Origin: Halalkalibacter urbisdiaboli
GTDB taxonomy: Bacteria; Bacillota; Bacilli; Bacillales; Bacillaceae_D
Direction: 5' to 3'
NCBI RefSeq assembly: GCF_002156385.1
Contig: NZ_MVJM01000003.1
Location: 483,504-547,503 of the forward strand
DNA length: 64,000 bases
Below, piece after piece: positions 35,932-47,369 of this stretch. Both the position numbers and the translations under genes were made by a program. The notes beneath the pieces were generated by a model. That model was not told the DNA's origin. It ran no database searches and saw nothing but the letters and a program-made list of their open reading frames with translations. Numbering within the stretch: the stretch's first letter is position 1; each line of letters opens with the position of its first letter.

Positions 35932-37638
35932 ATGAGACAACGTACGTATTTATCCCCTACACTACGAGATGTACCAGCAGATGCTGAGATAAAAAGTCAT
36001 CAGTTAATGCTCCGTGCCGGCCTTATTCGTCAGACGGCTTCAGGAATATACTCTTATTTACCTTTAGGAAAAAGAGTTCTTCGCAAAGTAGAAGAAATTG
36101 TTCGTGAGGAAATGGACGATGCTGGCGCGCAGGAAGTATTGATGCCGGCCATTCAGCCAGCTGAGCTTTGGGAAGAATCTGGACGCTTAGGCGATTACGG
36201 CCCTGAGTTAATGCGTTTGAAAGATCGGCATCAACGTGATTTTGTATTGGGGGCAACACACGAGGAAGTGATTACGACACTCGTTCGCGACGATGTACAG
36301 TCATACAAGAAATTACCAATGAATTTGTATCAAATTCAAACTAAATACCGTGATGAACGTAGACCTCGATTTGGGGTCCTACGTTCACGCGAATTTATTA
36401 TGAAGGATGCCTATTCGTTTGATATATCGCAAGAAGGACTTGATGCTAGTTATGATTCTATGTATGATGCTTATCAACGAATTTTCTCTCGATTTAAGCT
36501 AGATTTTCGTGCAGTTGAAGCGGATTCCGGCGCAATTGGTGGTACAGATACGCATGAATTTATGGTATTAAGTGAGATTGGGGAAGATACAATTGCTTAT
36601 TCTGACCGTTCAACATTTGCTGCTAATGTAGAAATTGCACCAGTCGTTGCTTCTTATGAAAAATCTGATGAAAGCGTTGAATCGTTAGAAAAGGTTGAAA
36701 CACCGAATGTAAAAGCAATTGATGATATAGTTTCCTTTTTAAATGTAAGCAAGGAGCGGATAATTAAATCATTGCTTTTTATTGTAAATGAAGAACCTGT
36801 CCTTGTATTAGTTCGTGGTGACCACGAAGTCAATGAAATAAAAGTAAAGAATCTCTTTAATAAAGCAATCGTTGAATTAGCCACACCTGAGCAGACGAAA
36901 GAACACTTAAATTGTGAAATTGGTTTTATTGGTCCTATAGGTGTTCCGAACGGGATAAAGGTTGTTGCTGACCATGCAGTCGCAGCGATTGTAAATGGTG
37001 TTTGTGGTGCAAATGAAAAGGATGCTCATTATAAAAATGTTAATTTAGAGCGTGATTTTAGCATTTCAGACTTTAATGACCTTCGCATAATCCAAGAGGG
37101 TGATCCTTCTCCGGATGGGCAAGGTGTTATCAAGTTTGCAAAAGGAATTGAAGTTGGACACGTTTTTAAACTAGGTACAAAATATAGTGAAGCTCTTGGG
37201 GCAAATTATCTTGATGAAAATGGAAAATCACAAACAATGATTATGGGCTGTTATGGAATTGGTATTTCACGTACAGTCGCTGCAATTGTTGAGCAGCATC
37301 ATGATGAAAATGGTCTAGTTTGGCCGGTATCTGTTGCTCCATTCGATCTACATCTTGTAACGATTAATGTAAAAGATGACGACCAAAGAAACCTTGGGGA
37401 GTCTCTATATACATCTTTAAAGCAAAATTTTGATGTATTATTCGACGATCGTCCTGAAAGAGCGGGCGTAAAGTTTAAAGATTCAGATTTAATTGGGGTA
37501 CCGATTCGAGTGGCGGTAGGAAAGCGAGCGGCTGAAAAAATTGTAGAAGTTAAAATTCGTCAAACAGGGGAAATGCTTGAAGTCCATGTTGACGATTTAG
37601 AGAAAACTCTTCAAGAACAATTCAAAAAGCTAGTATAA
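35932..37638 (+). CDS. proS: Prolyl-tRNA synthetase, bacterial type with editing domain
   Basis: ProS charges tRNA-Pro. The 568 residues comprise class II motif 1 ([20 protein letters not shown]-like, about 27-46), motif 2 ([19 protein letters not shown]) and the YbaK-type editing insertion (about 240-385). Motif 3 ([17 protein letters not shown]) and an anticodon-binding domain complete the protein. The AAAGGG ribosome site is weak. A long hairpin follows the gene. Confidence 0.96.
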   Translation: MRQRTYLSPTLRDVPADAEIKSHQLMLRAGLIRQTASGIYSYLPLGKRVLRKVEEIVREEMDDAGAQEVLMPAIQPAELWEESGRLGDYGPELMRLKDRHQRDFVLGATHEEVITTLVRDDVQSYKKLPMNLYQIQTKYRDERRPRFGVLRSREFIMKDAYSFDISQEGLDASYDSMYDAYQRIFSRFKLDFRAVEADSGAIGGTDTHEFMVLSEIGEDTIAYSDRSTFAANVEIAPVVASYEKSDESVESLEKVETPNVKAIDDIVSFLNVSKERIIKSLLFIVNEEPVLVLVRGDHEVNEIKVKNLFNKAIVELATPEQTKEHLNCEIGFIGPIGVPNGIKVVADHAVAAIVNGVCGANEKDAHYKNVNLERDFSISDFNDLRIIQEGDPSPDGQGVIKFAKGIEVGHVFKLGTKYSEALGANYLDENGKSQTMIMGCYGIGISRTVAAIVEQHHDENGLVWPVSVAPFDLHLVTINVKDDDQRNLGESLYTSLKQNFDVLFDDRPERAGVKFKDSDLIGVPIRVAVGKRAAEKIVEVKIRQTGEMLEVHVDDLEKTLQEQFKKLV

Positions 37639-37657
37639 TCAATTATAGTATTATTAG

Positions 37658-37701
37658 GAGGGTGTTTTAATCGGTTATTCATAACCTGTTAAAACACCCT
37701 C
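37658..37701 (+). other. Long perfect hairpin between proS and polC
   Basis: GAGGGTGTTTTAA (37658-37670) pairs exactly with TTAAAACACCCTC (37689-37701). Inside, after a TC/TG internal loop, GGTTA and TAACC form a second stem. There is no T-run after it, so it is terminator-like in stability but lacks the usual tail. It may insulate proS from polC or protect a 3' end. Confidence 0.75.
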
Positions 37702-37746
37702 AATTATCTGTATGTAAGTTAATGTGATGTCGGGAGGGTGAATAAA

Positions 37747-40700
37747 GTGACTCAAGATGAGAATTTACGCAAAGAGAGATTGACATTACTCCTCCAGCAA
37801 TTACAAATACCCGAGGAAGTTGTAACTCGTCATTTTGCCGAGGGGAAAATTCGCAAGTTAGTGATATCAAAGGAACAAAAATCTTGGCAATTTCATATTG
37901 AATTGCCAACAGTAGTTCCGTCAACAGTTTATGAATTATTCGCGAATCGCTTAAAGGAATCGTTTAAGCATATTGCATCGGTTGACTTCACCTTTCATTA
38001 CGAAGCTTGTCAACCAGCTGACGTTAACTGGTCAGATTATTGGCCGTTAATCGTGTCAAACTTAGAAACCATTTCATCGGGACTTCGTGACTTATTACAA
38101 AATCAAACACCAAGTTTTGACGGAAAACGTTTAATGATAAATGTAAGAAATGAGACTGAGGCAGTTGCTTTAAAACGAAAGTTAGTTGAACCTTTCCAAA
38201 ACACCTTAGCGAACCTTTGTTTACCGAACATCCAAATTGATGCGAATATTAAGGAGTCTAAGAAAGAATTTGCTCGTTTTCTTGAACAGAGGGAGCAGGA
38301 AGATCATGCCAAGATTGTTGAGGCCATTCTCGAAAAGAAGAAGCAGCAACAGCAAAGTGATGATAGTGCTAGTAAACAAGAACTCGTTTTAGGTTATCCG
38401 ATTAAAGACGATCCAATTCCGCTTGAGGCGATTGTTGATGAAGAACGACGTATAACCGTTCAAGGCTATGTATTTTTCTCAGAGACGCGTGAATTACGTA
38501 GTGGGAGAACGCTTCTGACTTTCAAAATAACCGATTACACTGATTCGATCATGGTAAAGATGTTTTCTAGAGATAAGGAAGATATTCCGCTACTTCAATC
38601 TGTCAAAAAGGGAATGTGGTTAAAAGTTCGCGGGGGAGTCCAAAACGATACCTTTGTTCGCGATTTAGTGATGATTGCTAATGATTTAAACCAAATAAAA
38701 CCTAATGAGAGAGCCGACGATGCTGTCGAAGGCGAAAAACGAGTAGAGCTACATCTTCACACGACAATGAGTCAAATGGATGGTATGGTCTCTGCGGGGC
38801 GTTATGTTGAACAAGCTGCAAAATGGGGACATCCAGCTATTGCAATTACGGATCATGGTGTTGTTCAGTCGTTCCCTGAAGCTTATTCAGCCGGAAAAAA
38901 ACATGGGATTAAGGTACTCTTTGGAATGGAGGCTTATTTAGTCGATGACGGTGTGCCAATTGCATATAACGAGGCACATCGGCAGCTATTAGAAGATGAA
39001 TATGTTGTCTTTGACGTAGAAACGACAGGGTTGTCAGCTGTCTATAATACGATTATCGAGCTTGCAGCAGTAAAAGTGAAGGGTGGAGAAATCATCGATC
39101 GTTTTGAATCCTTTGCTGATCCACATGAACCGTTATCTAATACTATTATTGAATTGACCGGGATTACGGACGACATGCTTAAAGGCCAACCAGAAGTTGA
39201 AGAGGTGCTTAAAAAGTTTCGTGATTTTGTCGGAGATTCAATTTTAGTCGCACATAATGCTAGTTTTGATATGGGTTTTCTTAATGTCGGTTATCAAAAA
39301 ATTGGGTTAGGAGAAGCGGAAAATCCAGTAATTGATACGTTAGAATTAGGTCGTTTCTTATATCCAGAATTAAAAAATCATCGACTTAATACCTTATGTA
39401 AAAAATTTGATATTGAGCTAGTCAGTCATCACCGAGCGATTTATGATGCTGAGGCAACAGGCTATTTACTTTGGAAAATGGTCAAGGATGCTAATGAGCG
39501 TGACATTGAATTTCATGATGAATTGAATGACCATATGGGGCAAGGGAATTTTCACCGTCAACGCCCTTCACATTGTACAATTCTTGCTCAAACACAAGAG
39601 GGGCTCAAAAATTTATATAAGCTTGTTTCTCAATCGCATGTTGAGTATTTTTTCAGAACACCACGCATCCCGCGTTCACTGCTTCAAAAGCATCGACAAG
39701 GTTTACTTGTCGGTACAGCTTGTGATCAAGGTGAAGTGTTTGAAGGGATGATGCAAAAATCACCTGATGAAGTAGAGTCAATTGCGGCATTCTATGATTA
39801 CTTAGAAGTTCAACCATTGTCTAATTATCAACATTTAATTGAAAAAGAGCTTGTAAAAAATGAACAAGCCCTTATTGAAATTATTTCAAATATTGTAACA
39901 TTAGGTGAAAAAATTGATAAACCGGTAGTTGCAACAGGTAATGTTCATTACTTACATGAAGAAGATCATATTTATCGAAAAATCCTTATTGCTTCTCAAG
40001 GTGGAGCAAATCCTTTAAATAAACAAACGTTGCCACAGGTTCATTTTAAAACGACAACTGAAATGCTAGAGGCGTTCTCATTTCTTGGTGAGGAACGTGC
40101 CAAGGAGCTCGTTGTAACGAATACACAAAAAATAGCGGATATGATTGAGGAGATTCATCCAATTCCTGATGAACTATATACACCTAAAATTGAAGGGGCA
40201 GATGAAGAAATTCGTGAAATGAGCTACAGTATGGCAAGAAGGATTTATGGGGATGAATTACCTGAGATTGTAGAAGCGAGATTGGAAAAAGAGCTAAAGA
40301 GCATTATCGGACACGGATTCGCGGTAATCTATTTAATATCTCATAAACTTGTAAAGAAATCGCTTATTGATGGTTATCTCGTCGGTTCTCGAGGTTCAGT
40401 AGGTTCTTCGTTTGTTGCAACGATGACCGAAATTACGGAGGTTAATCCACTGCCGCCACATTACGTTTGTCCAAGTTGTCATCATTCGTACTTCTTTGAC
40501 GATGGCTCAGTTGGTTCAGGTTACGATTTACCTGATAAGGATTGTCCTGAGTGTGGGACTGCGTATGTAAAAGATGGACAAGACATTCCATTTGAAACGT
40601 TCTTAGGCTTTAAAGGTGATAAAGTTCCGGATATCGATTTAAATTTCTCTGGTGAATACCAGCCTCGTGCACACCATTATACGAAGGAGTTGTTTGGTGA

Positions 40701-42048
40701 AGAATACGTATACCGTGCTGGTACGATCGGTACAGTGGCGGAAAAAACCGCATATGGATACGTAAAAGGCTATCAAGGGGATCATGACCTTCATATTCGA
40801 GGGGCTGAAATTGACCGTTTAGTTTCAGGATGTACAGGAGTTAAACGGACTACGGGTCAGCATCCAGGTGGGATTATCGTTGTTCCTGATTACATGGATA
40901 TACATGACTTCTGTCCAATCCAGTTCCCCGCAGATGATAAAAATGCTGAATGGAAAACGACTCACTTTGACTTCCATTCGATCCATGATAATCTACTAAA
41001 GCTCGATATTCTAGGACACGATGACCCAACTGTTATACGTATGCTTCAAGATTTAAGTGGTATCGACCCGAAAACCATTCCAACCGACGATTCGGAAGTT
41101 ATGAAAATTTTCAGTGGACCGGATGTTCTTGGTGTTACTGAAGAGCAAATTATGTGTAAAACAGGAACGTTAGGTATCCCAGAGTTCGGAACAAGGTTTG
41201 TTCGACAAATGCTTGAGGAAACTAAGCCAAGTACGTTTTCAGAGCTTGTCCAAATTTCAGGGTTATCGCACGGTACCGATGTCTGGTTAAACAATGCGAA
41301 CGAATTAATTTATAATGGAACGTGTGAGCTAAAGGATGTTATTGGCTGTCGTGATGATATTATGGTTTACCTCATATATAAAGGGCTTGAACCATCGTTA
41401 GCTTTTAAAATTATGGAATTTGTTCGTAAGGGGAAAGGCCTTCAGCCAGAATGGATTGAGGAAATGAAAAAGCATGACGTCCCTGACTGGTATATAGGGT
41501 CATGTATGAAAATTAAATATATGTTCCCGAAAGCCCATGCTGCTGCATATGTATTAATGGCTGTCCGAATAGCGTACTTTAAAGTCCATCATCCGATTCT
41601 ATATTATGCAGCATACTTTACTGTACGTGCTGATGATTTTGATTTGGATACAATGATTAAAGGTTCGACAGCAATAAGAGCAAAAATTGAAGAAATTAAT
41701 GCGAAGGGCCTCGATGCTGCACCTAAAGAGAAAGCTGTTGTCATTGTTCTCGAGTTAGCATTAGAAATGTGTGAGCGCGGCTATTCCTTTCAAAAAGTGG
41801 ATCTGTACCGTTCAAGTGCAACCGAGTTTATCGTAGAAGGAAATAGTTTACTTCCTCCGTTTAATGCAATGACTGGAGTTGGGACAAATGCAGCCTTAAA
41901 TATTGTGAAAGCACGAGCAGAAAGAGAATTTTTATCTAAAGAAGACTTACAGCAAAGAGCGAAGCTGACAAAGACGGTTGTCGAACATCTAGATGATCAT
42001 GGCTGTCTCGAAGGCTTACCAGAATCAAATCAGTTATCCTTGTTTTAA
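37747..42048 (+). CDS. polC: DNA polymerase III alpha subunit, PolC type
   Basis: PolC is the replicative polymerase of low-GC Gram-positives with built-in 3'-5' proofreading. The 1433 residues contain an OB-fold region (about 230-310), PHP domain segments ([11 protein letters not shown]) and the DnaQ-like exonuclease ([10 protein letters not shown]423/E425). The zinc site is C908/C911 and C933/C936, and the polymerase motif [11 protein letters not shown] has D962/D964. GTG 37747 is 9 bases after GGAGG (37733-37737). The length compares with 1437 in B. subtilis. Confidence 0.98.
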   Translation: MTQDENLRKERLTLLLQQLQIPEEVVTRHFAEGKIRKLVISKEQKSWQFHIELPTVVPSTVYELFANRLKESFKHIASVDFTFHYEACQPADVNWSDYWPLIVSNLETISSGLRDLLQNQTPSFDGKRLMINVRNETEAVALKRKLVEPFQNTLANLCLPNIQIDANIKESKKEFARFLEQREQEDHAKIVEAILEKKKQQQQSDDSASKQELVLGYPIKDDPIPLEAIVDEERRITVQGYVFFSETRELRSGRTLLTFKITDYTDSIMVKMFSRDKEDIPLLQSVKKGMWLKVRGGVQNDTFVRDLVMIANDLNQIKPNERADDAVEGEKRVELHLHTTMSQMDGMVSAGRYVEQAAKWGHPAIAITDHGVVQSFPEAYSAGKKHGIKVLFGMEAYLVDDGVPIAYNEAHRQLLEDEYVVFDVETTGLSAVYNTIIELAAVKVKGGEIIDRFESFADPHEPLSNTIIELTGITDDMLKGQPEVEEVLKKFRDFVGDSILVAHNASFDMGFLNVGYQKIGLGEAENPVIDTLELGRFLYPELKNHRLNTLCKKFDIELVSHHRAIYDAEATGYLLWKMVKDANERDIEFHDELNDHMGQGNFHRQRPSHCTILAQTQEGLKNLYKLVSQSHVEYFFRTPRIPRSLLQKHRQGLLVGTACDQGEVFEGMMQKSPDEVESIAAFYDYLEVQPLSNYQHLIEKELVKNEQALIEIISNIVTLGEKIDKPVVATGNVHYLHEEDHIYRKILIASQGGANPLNKQTLPQVHFKTTTEMLEAFSFLGEERAKELVVTNTQKIADMIEEIHPIPDELYTPKIEGADEEIREMSYSMARRIYGDELPEIVEARLEKELKSIIGHGFAVIYLISHKLVKKSLIDGYLVGSRGSVGSSFVATMTEITEVNPLPPHYVCPSCHHSYFFDDGSVGSGYDLPDKDCPECGTAYVKDGQDIPFETFLGFKGDKVPDIDLNFSGEYQPRAHHYTKELFGEEYVYRAGTIGTVAEKTAYGYVKGYQGDHDLHIRGAEIDRLVSGCTGVKRTTGQHPGGIIVVPDYMDIHDFCPIQFPADDKNAEWKTTHFDFHSIHDNLLKLDILGHDDPTVIRMLQDLSGIDPKTIPTDDSEVMKIFSGPDVLGVTEEQIMCKTGTLGIPEFGTRFVRQMLEETKPSTFSELVQISGLSHGTDVWLNNANELIYNGTCELKDVIGCRDDIMVYLIYKGLEPSLAFKIMEFVRKGKGLQPEWIEEMKKHDVPDWYIGSCMKIKYMFPKAHAAAYVLMAVRIAYFKVHHPILYYAAYFTVRADDFDLDTMIKGSTAIRAKIEEINAKGLDAAPKEKAVVIVLELALEMCERGYSFQKVDLYRSSATEFIVEGNSLLPPFNAMTGVGTNAALNIVKARAEREFLSKEDLQQRAKLTKTVVEHLDDHGCLEGLPESNQLSLF

Positions 42049-42140
42049 TCGTGTTTAACGAACGAACGTAGATGCTATCTGTTGCAATGGTTTAGAGAGT
42101 ATGATATTGTGATTATGGTAATACTTAGAATACGTCGTGA

Positions 42141-42164
42141 AAAGAGTGGGGAAACCCACTCTTT
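42141..42164 (+). terminator. Terminator-like hairpin between polC and rimP
   Basis: AAAGAGTGGG (42141-42150) pairs with CCCACTCTTT (42155-42164) around a GAAA tetraloop. The T-run is short (CTTTCGTTGTT). It could end polC transcripts or act as an attenuator in the rimP-nusA-infB leader. A possible upstream promoter is TTGCAA (42082) - 17 - TATTGT (42105), low confidence. Confidence 0.65.
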
Positions 42165-42247
42165 CGTTGTTCGTTGACCAATGTAGGATTAACTAGCTCT
42201 TAAAATGATAAAAATAAAAGGAACTCTAACAGCAAGGAGGGTACAGA

Positions 42248-42718
42248 TTGAGTCAAAAAGTAACAGATCTAACAGCAGAACTCGTTACACCGATATTAGA
42301 CGAGCTTGATTTAGAACTTGTGGACGTGGAATTTAAAAAAGAAGGACCAAATTGGTTTCTCCGGATTTTTATCGATTCAGATTCTGGTGTTGATCTAGAA
42401 GATTGTGGCAAGGTTAGTGAACAATTAAGTGAAAAGCTTGATAAACTTGATCCAATTCAGCAAGCTTATTTCTTAGAAGTTTCCTCACCTGGAGCGGAGC
42501 GTCCTTTGAAAAAAGAAAGCGACTTCGAAAAATCTGTTGGAAAAAACATTCACGTAACGACATACGAGCCAATCGATGGCGAAAAAGCGTTTGAAGGTAT
42601 GCTACAATCTTATGATGGTGAAACACTTGAAATAGAAGTGAAAATTAAAACACGTAAGAAAATATATTCAATCCCTGCTAATAAAGTAGCCAGTGCTAGA
42701 TTAGCGATTATTTTTTAA
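42248..42718 (+). CDS. rimP: Ribosome maturation factor RimP
   Basis: RimP assists maturation of the 30S subunit. The 156-residue product has [22 protein letters not shown] in the N-terminal domain, [13 protein letters not shown] and [17 protein letters not shown], which define the family, and a C-terminal SH3-like barrel. TTG 42248 follows AAGGAGGG. It is the first gene of the rimP-nusA-rnpM-ylxQ-infB-ylxP-rbfA operon. Confidence 0.95.
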   Translation: MSQKVTDLTAELVTPILDELDLELVDVEFKKEGPNWFLRIFIDSDSGVDLEDCGKVSEQLSEKLDKLDPIQQAYFLEVSSPGAERPLKKESDFEKSVGKNIHVTTYEPIDGEKAFEGMLQSYDGETLEIEVKIKTRKKIYSIPANKVASARLAIIF

Positions 42719-42778
42719 TAGATTGTCATGTGTTATTGAATGGTATTTTCTTTTAAATTGAAAGGGGGAAAGAAATCC

Positions 42779-43921
42779 ATGAATAGTGAATTTATGGATG
42801 CACTAGCTACATTAGAAAGAGAAAAAGGGATAGGAAAAGAAGTTATTATTGAAGCAATTGAAGCAGCTCTTATCTCAGGCTATAAACGAAACTTTAATCA
42901 AGCTCAAAATGTTCGAGTTGATGTAAACCGGGAAAATGGAAGTATTCGTGTTTTTGCAAGAAAAACAGTAGTTGAAGAAGTGTTCGATGCAAGACTAGAA
43001 ATTTCCTTAGAAGAAGCAAAGCATATTAATCCAAACTATGAAGTTGATGATATCATTGAAATCGAAGTAACACCAAAAGACTTTGGACGAATTGCTGCGC
43101 AAACTGCAAAACAAGTAGTTACACAACGTGTAAGAGAAGCAGAGCGTGGTATTATTTATTCTGACTTCATTGACCGTGAAGAAGATATTATGACGGGAAT
43201 TGTCCAACGTCAGGATCATCGCTTTATCTACGTTGATCTTGGGAAGGTTGAAGCCTTGCTTCCGTTAAATGAGCAGATGCCAAACGAATCTTATAAACAC
43301 AATGATCGTATTAAGGCTTATATTACCAAAGTTGAAAAAACGACAAAAGGCCCTCAAATATTAATTTCACGTTCGCATCCAGGGCTATTGAAACGATTAT
43401 TTGAGTTAGAAGTTCCTGAAATTTATGATGGAACCGTAGAGATTAAGTCCGTATCCCGTGAAGCAGGGGATCGGTCTAAAATTGCCGTTCATGCGGAAAA
43501 CCCGGAAGTTGATCCAGTTGGTGCGTGTGTAGGTCCTAGAGGGCAACGTGTTCAAACCATTGTAAATGAGCTTAAAGGTGAAAAGATCGACATTGTACGT
43601 TGGTCTGAGGACCCTGTTGAGTATGTAGCAAATGCGTTAAGTCCATCAAAGGTTATCAAGGTTAATGTCAATGAGGATGAAAAAATGACTCAAGTTATCG
43701 TTCCGGATTACCAATTGTCTCTTGCGATTGGAAAAAGAGGACAGAATGCTCGTTTGGCTGCAAAGTTAACAGGTTGGAAGATTGACATTAAGAGTGAATC
43801 AGAGGCTGAAGAACTTGGTCTGCTAAATGATGCTAATTATGTTGAACCTCGAGGTGAGGGTGCAAATGTAAATGTGGAAGAAGATACATTTGTTCCTGAT
43901 TTGGTGGAAGAGCAAGAATAA
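42779..43921 (+). CDS. nusA: Transcription termination/antitermination factor NusA
   Basis: NusA modulates RNA polymerase pausing and intrinsic termination. The 380 residues comprise an N-terminal RNAP-binding domain ([18 protein letters not shown]), an S1 domain (about 135-200), two KH domains (about 205-345, with [20 protein letters not shown] and [22 protein letters not shown] in parts) and an acidic tail. ATG 42779 has GGGGG 10 bases upstream; an upstream in-frame GTG near 42740 lacks support. Confidence 0.97.
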   Translation: MNSEFMDALATLEREKGIGKEVIIEAIEAALISGYKRNFNQAQNVRVDVNRENGSIRVFARKTVVEEVFDARLEISLEEAKHINPNYEVDDIIEIEVTPKDFGRIAAQTAKQVVTQRVREAERGIIYSDFIDREEDIMTGIVQRQDHRFIYVDLGKVEALLPLNEQMPNESYKHNDRIKAYITKVEKTTKGPQILISRSHPGLLKRLFELEVPEIYDGTVEIKSVSREAGDRSKIAVHAENPEVDPVGACVGPRGQRVQTIVNELKGEKIDIVRWSEDPVEYVANALSPSKVIKVNVNEDEKMTQVIVPDYQLSLAIGKRGQNARLAAKLTGWKIDIKSESEAEELGLLNDANYVEPRGEGANVNVEEDTFVPDLVEEQE

Positions 43922-43938
43922 AAAAGGGGATGGGGCAA

Positions 43939-44211
43939 ATGAAACAAAGAAAAGTTCCTCTTCGAAAATGTGTTGTGACAAACGAAATGAAACCAAAGCA
44001 TGAACTCATTCGTATCGTTCGTTCTCCGGAGGGAGAGGTAACGGTTGATCCTACGGGTAAAAAGAATGGTCGAGGTGCTTATATTAGCAATAATCAGGAA
44101 TGTTTTGAAATGGCGAAGAAAAAAGATGTCCTTTCAAGGCATTTGCAAGTCAAAGTTAGCCCTGAGCTTTATGACGAGCTAGAACTTGCAAGACAACGAG
44201 GTCAGAAATAA
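43939..44211 (+). CDS. rnpM: YlxR/RnpM family RNA-binding protein
   Basis: A 90-residue basic protein of the DUF448 family (VPLRKCVVTNEMKPKHELIRIVRSPEG then GKKNGRGAYIS). B. subtilis YlxR has been reported to bind RNase P RNA and was renamed RnpM. ATG 43939 is preferred over ATG 43930, which nearly touches AAGGGG. It lies between nusA and ylxQ, and its stop overlaps the next ATG. Confidence 0.9.
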   Translation: MKQRKVPLRKCVVTNEMKPKHELIRIVRSPEGEVTVDPTGKKNGRGAYISNNQECFEMAKKKDVLSRHLQVKVSPELYDELELARQRGQK

Positions 44212-44522
44212 TGAGTGAAGTGACCCCGAAATGGATATCCTTACTCGGTCTAGCAGCAAGAGCAAGACAGCTAACTACTGGAGAGGAGCTGGTCATTAAA
44301 GAAGTACGAAGACGTTCTTTGTATCTCGTACTGCTTTCAGATGATGCAGCTGAACTAACAAAGAAAAAGATATTGGACAAATGCAGCCATTATAGTATCC
44401 CTGTTAGAATCCTATCTGATCGTTCAACATTAGGGCAAGCGATAGGAAAGGCTGAGCGGGTCGTAATTGGAGTAAAAGATGCGGGTTTTGCGAAAAAAAT
44501 GACTGCATTAATTGACCAATGA
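44211..44522 (+). CDS. ylxQ: YlxQ, L7Ae-family K-turn-type RNA-binding protein
   Basis: A 103-residue protein of the L7Ae/L30e fold: [36 protein letters not shown] and [20 protein letters not shown]. Relatives in B. subtilis bind kink-turn RNA. Its exact target is unknown. ATG 44211 overlaps the rnpM stop by one base. It sits directly before infB, as in most Firmicutes. Confidence 0.9.
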   Translation: MSEVTPKWISLLGLAARARQLTTGEELVIKEVRRRSLYLVLLSDDAAELTKKKILDKCSHYSIPVRILSDRSTLGQAIGKAERVVIGVKDAGFAKKMTALIDQ

Positions 44523-44538
44523 AAGTGGAGGTAAGTGT

Positions 44539-46644
44539 ATGAGGAAAATGCGAATATATGAATATGCAAAAGAAAAAAACGTACCGAGCAAAGATGTTAT
44601 CGAGCAACTTAAGGATTTAGGGGAATCTGTATCAAATCATATGTCAATTATTGACGAGGATGTGATTCGTAAGTTAGAAGGAGGAGGGGAATCTTCTTCA
44701 GGGAAAACAGCTGATCCTAAACCGGATGTCAAAAACGAAAAGCCTGCAAAGCCAAAAAATAATCAGCAACAAAAGCCTACAAACAATAAGAAAAAAGGTC
44801 AAAAGCCCCAAAACCAACAAAATCAACAGCAGCAGCGTGGAAGACAACAAAAAAACCAAGGGCGTCCGGAGCAAGCTAAACCTAAAGCATTACCAGAAAA
44901 AATTACATATTCTGGTTCGTTGACGGTAGGTGAGTTAGCTGGAAAGTTAAATAAAGAGCCGTCGGAGATTATTAAAAAGCTGATGATGCTTGGAGTAATG
45001 GCCACGATTAACCAAGAGCTCGATAAAGATTCAATTGAACTCATTGCTAGTGATTTCGGAGTGGAAGTTGAGGAAGAAATTATTGTTGATGAGATGGATA
45101 TTGAAAGCTATGTTGATGAAGATAAAGAAGAGGACCTACAGGAGCGTCCCCCTGTCGTAACGATTATGGGGCACGTTGACCATGGTAAAACGACACTTCT
45201 TGATTCAATTAGACATACGAAGGTTACGGCTGGAGAAGCTGGTGGGATTACGCAGCATATTGGTGCTTATCAAATCGAGGCAAGTGGAAAGAAAATCACC
45301 TTCCTCGATACTCCAGGACACGCGGCTTTTACAACAATGCGTGCTCGTGGGGCGAAAGTCACTGATATTACGATTCTGGTAGTAGCAGCAGATGATGGTG
45401 TAATGCCACAAACGAAGGAAGCAATCAGTCATGCTAAAGCAGCTGGTGTTCCAATTATCGTTGCAGTCAATAAGATTGATAAAGAAGCAGCGAATCCTGA
45501 CCGTGTTATGCAAGAATTAACGGAGTTCCAACTTGTACCAGAGGCTTGGGGTGGAGACACGATTTTCGTTAATGTTTCTGCTTTAGACGGTACTGGAATT
45601 GATGAGCTTCTTGAAATGATCCTTCTTGTTTCCGAGGTAGAGGAATTAAAAGCGAATCCTAATAAACTCGCGAAAGGAACAGTTATCGAAGCTCAGCTTG
45701 ATAAAGGTCGTGGAGCCGTTGCTACACTACTTGTGCAAAGTGGAACATTAAACGTCGGTGACCCGATTGTTGTCGGAAATACATTTGGTCGTGTTCGAGC
45801 AATGGTAAATGACCTAGGTAGACGTGTTAAGACAGTGGGGCCTTCTACACCTGTTGAAATTACAGGTTTAAATGAAGTACCACAAGCTGGAGACCAATTT
45901 CAAGCTTTCGAAGATGAGAAAAAAGCGCGCTCTATTGGTGAAGCACGTATGTCTCGTCAACGTGAAGAAAACCTTGCAGAAAACTCTAGAGTTAGTCTAG
46001 ATGACTTATTTAACCAAATTCAGCAAGGTGAAGTAAAAGATATTAATATTATCATTAAGGCTGATGTTCAAGGCTCTGCAGAAGCAATGCGCGGTTCACT
46101 TGAGAAAATTGAAGTTGAAGGTGTTAAAGTTAATATTATTCATGCAGGTGTTGGAGCGATTGCTGAATCAGATGTCATTTTAGCGTCTGCATCAAATGCG
46201 ATCATTATCGGTTTTAATGTTCGTCCAGATGTAAATGCTAAGCGTACGGCTGAAGCAGAAAAGGTGGATATTCGTCTTCACCGTGTTATTTATAACGCGA
46301 TTGATGAAATCGAGGCAGCGATGAAAGGGATGTTAGATCCTGAGTTTGAGGAGAAAGTGATTGGTCAAGTAGAAGTTCGTACGACCTTTAAAGTATCAAA
46401 AATTGGTACGATCGCTGGTTCATATGTAACTGAAGGCAAAGTTTCTCGAGACTCCACTGTTCGACTTATCCGTGATGGCATTGTTGTATATGAAGGGGCC
46501 ATAAATGCCCTTAAGCGCTTTAAGGATGATGCGAAAGAAGTTGCTGCAGGTTATGAGTGTGGAATTACACTTGAAAACTTTAATGATATTAAAGAAGGCG
46601 ACATCATTGAAGCTTATGTCATGGAGGAAATTGAGCGTAAATGA
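44539..46644 (+). CDS. infB: Translation initiation factor IF-2
   Basis: IF-2 is the GTPase that places fMet-tRNA on the 30S subunit. The 701 residues have an N-terminal IF2N segment ([20 protein letters not shown]) and a Gln/Lys/Asn-rich low-complexity linker (about 55-120). A second IF2N follows, then the G domain with GHVDHGKTT (211-219), DTPGHAAF and NKIDK. The C-terminal C1/C2 domains are complete. GTGGAGG precedes ATG 44539; internal starts that would give shorter isoforms were not assessed. Confidence 0.97.
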   Translation: MRKMRIYEYAKEKNVPSKDVIEQLKDLGESVSNHMSIIDEDVIRKLEGGGESSSGKTADPKPDVKNEKPAKPKNNQQQKPTNNKKKGQKPQNQQNQQQQRGRQQKNQGRPEQAKPKALPEKITYSGSLTVGELAGKLNKEPSEIIKKLMMLGVMATINQELDKDSIELIASDFGVEVEEEIIVDEMDIESYVDEDKEEDLQERPPVVTIMGHVDHGKTTLLDSIRHTKVTAGEAGGITQHIGAYQIEASGKKITFLDTPGHAAFTTMRARGAKVTDITILVVAADDGVMPQTKEAISHAKAAGVPIIVAVNKIDKEAANPDRVMQELTEFQLVPEAWGGDTIFVNVSALDGTGIDELLEMILLVSEVEELKANPNKLAKGTVIEAQLDKGRGAVATLLVQSGTLNVGDPIVVGNTFGRVRAMVNDLGRRVKTVGPSTPVEITGLNEVPQAGDQFQAFEDEKKARSIGEARMSRQREENLAENSRVSLDDLFNQIQQGEVKDINIIIKADVQGSAEAMRGSLEKIEVEGVKVNIIHAGVGAIAESDVILASASNAIIIGFNVRPDVNAKRTAEAEKVDIRLHRVIYNAIDEIEAAMKGMLDPEFEEKVIGQVEVRTTFKVSKIGTIAGSYVTEGKVSRDSTVRLIRDGIVVYEGAINALKRFKDDAKEVAAGYECGITLENFNDIKEGDIIEAYVMEEIERK

Positions 46645-46922
46645 TCATTGGTTCCGTTCGGTGTGAGCTTCTAATCTATGATGCAAATTCATTAAAAGCA
46701 AAGCGCTCCGTCCTTAAAAGCTTACTAACCCGTCTTAAACAGCGCTTTAATATTTCAGTGGCTGAGACGGATCATCAAAATGTTTGGCAAAGAGCAGAAA
46801 TCGTTCTTGTAACAGTTGCAAGTGAACGTGTAATTTGTGAAAGAGAATTGCAGCGTGCTTTGGCTCTTATTGACAGTGAGACAGAGGCAGAGCGGACAAT
46901 TACGGAATTTGAATGGCTCTAA
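46641..46922 (+). CDS. ylxP: YlxP, DUF503 family protein
   Basis: A 93-residue protein ([42 protein letters not shown]) of the DUF503 family, with a ferredoxin-like fold predicted in the family. The function is not established. The position between infB and rbfA suggests ribosome biogenesis. ATG 46641 overlaps the infB TGA (ATGA). Confidence 0.9.
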   Translation: MIIGSVRCELLIYDANSLKAKRSVLKSLLTRLKQRFNISVAETDHQNVWQRAEIVLVTVASERVICERELQRALALIDSETEAERTITEFEWL

Positions 46923-46961
46923 GTCAGTTTTGACACTTAGATAAAATAGAGGTGAACAGCT

Positions 46962-47312
46962 ATGAGCAATGTGCGGGCACACCGTGTTGGTGAACAAATG
47001 AAAAAAGAATTAAGCGACATTATTATGCGTGAACTAAAAGATCCGCGTGTCTCGTTTGTAACAGTTACTGGAGTTGATGTTACTGGGGATCTTCAGCAAG
47101 CAAAAGTGTTTATTACTGTTCTTGGAAGTGATGAACAGAAAGAATCGACACTTCTAGGGCTTTCAAAAGCAAAAGGGTTTATACGCTCAGAAATCGGCAA
47201 ACGAATTCGTTTGCGTAAAACACCTGAGATCACATTTGAATTTGATGAATCGATTGAGTACGGTAATCGAATTGAATCACTGCTAAGTGAGTTGAATAAA
47301 GAGCAAAGATAA
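46962..47312 (+). CDS. rbfA: Ribosome-binding factor A
   Basis: RbfA aids 16S rRNA 5' end maturation and 30S assembly, including cold adaptation. The 116 residues have a KH-like fold with [42 protein letters not shown] and [29 protein letters not shown] precedes ATG 46962. A terminator-like hairpin follows the gene before truB. Confidence 0.95.
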   Translation: MSNVRAHRVGEQMKKELSDIIMRELKDPRVSFVTVTGVDVTGDLQQAKVFITVLGSDEQKESTLLGLSKAKGFIRSEIGKRIRLRKTPEITFEFDESIEYGNRIESLLSELNKEQR

Positions 47313-47320
47313 ATGGAGAG

Positions 47321-47351
47321 GATAGGGGGGCTTTGGCTCTTCTATCTTTTT
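47321..47351 (+). terminator. Terminator-like hairpin between rbfA and truB
   Basis: An 11-bp stem (47321-47331 with 47336-47346, three G-T pairs) around loop TTTG is followed by five T. It ends just before the truB ribosome site (AAGAGGTGAA). It would terminate or attenuate read-through from the rimP-infB group into truB. Confidence 0.6.
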
Positions 47352-47369
47352 CTGTTAAGAGGTGAAGTA

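Noticed and set aside
45205-45513. 102-codon open frame on the minus strand inside infB
   Set aside because: It overlaps the conserved GTPase domain of IF-2 and has no recognisable product.
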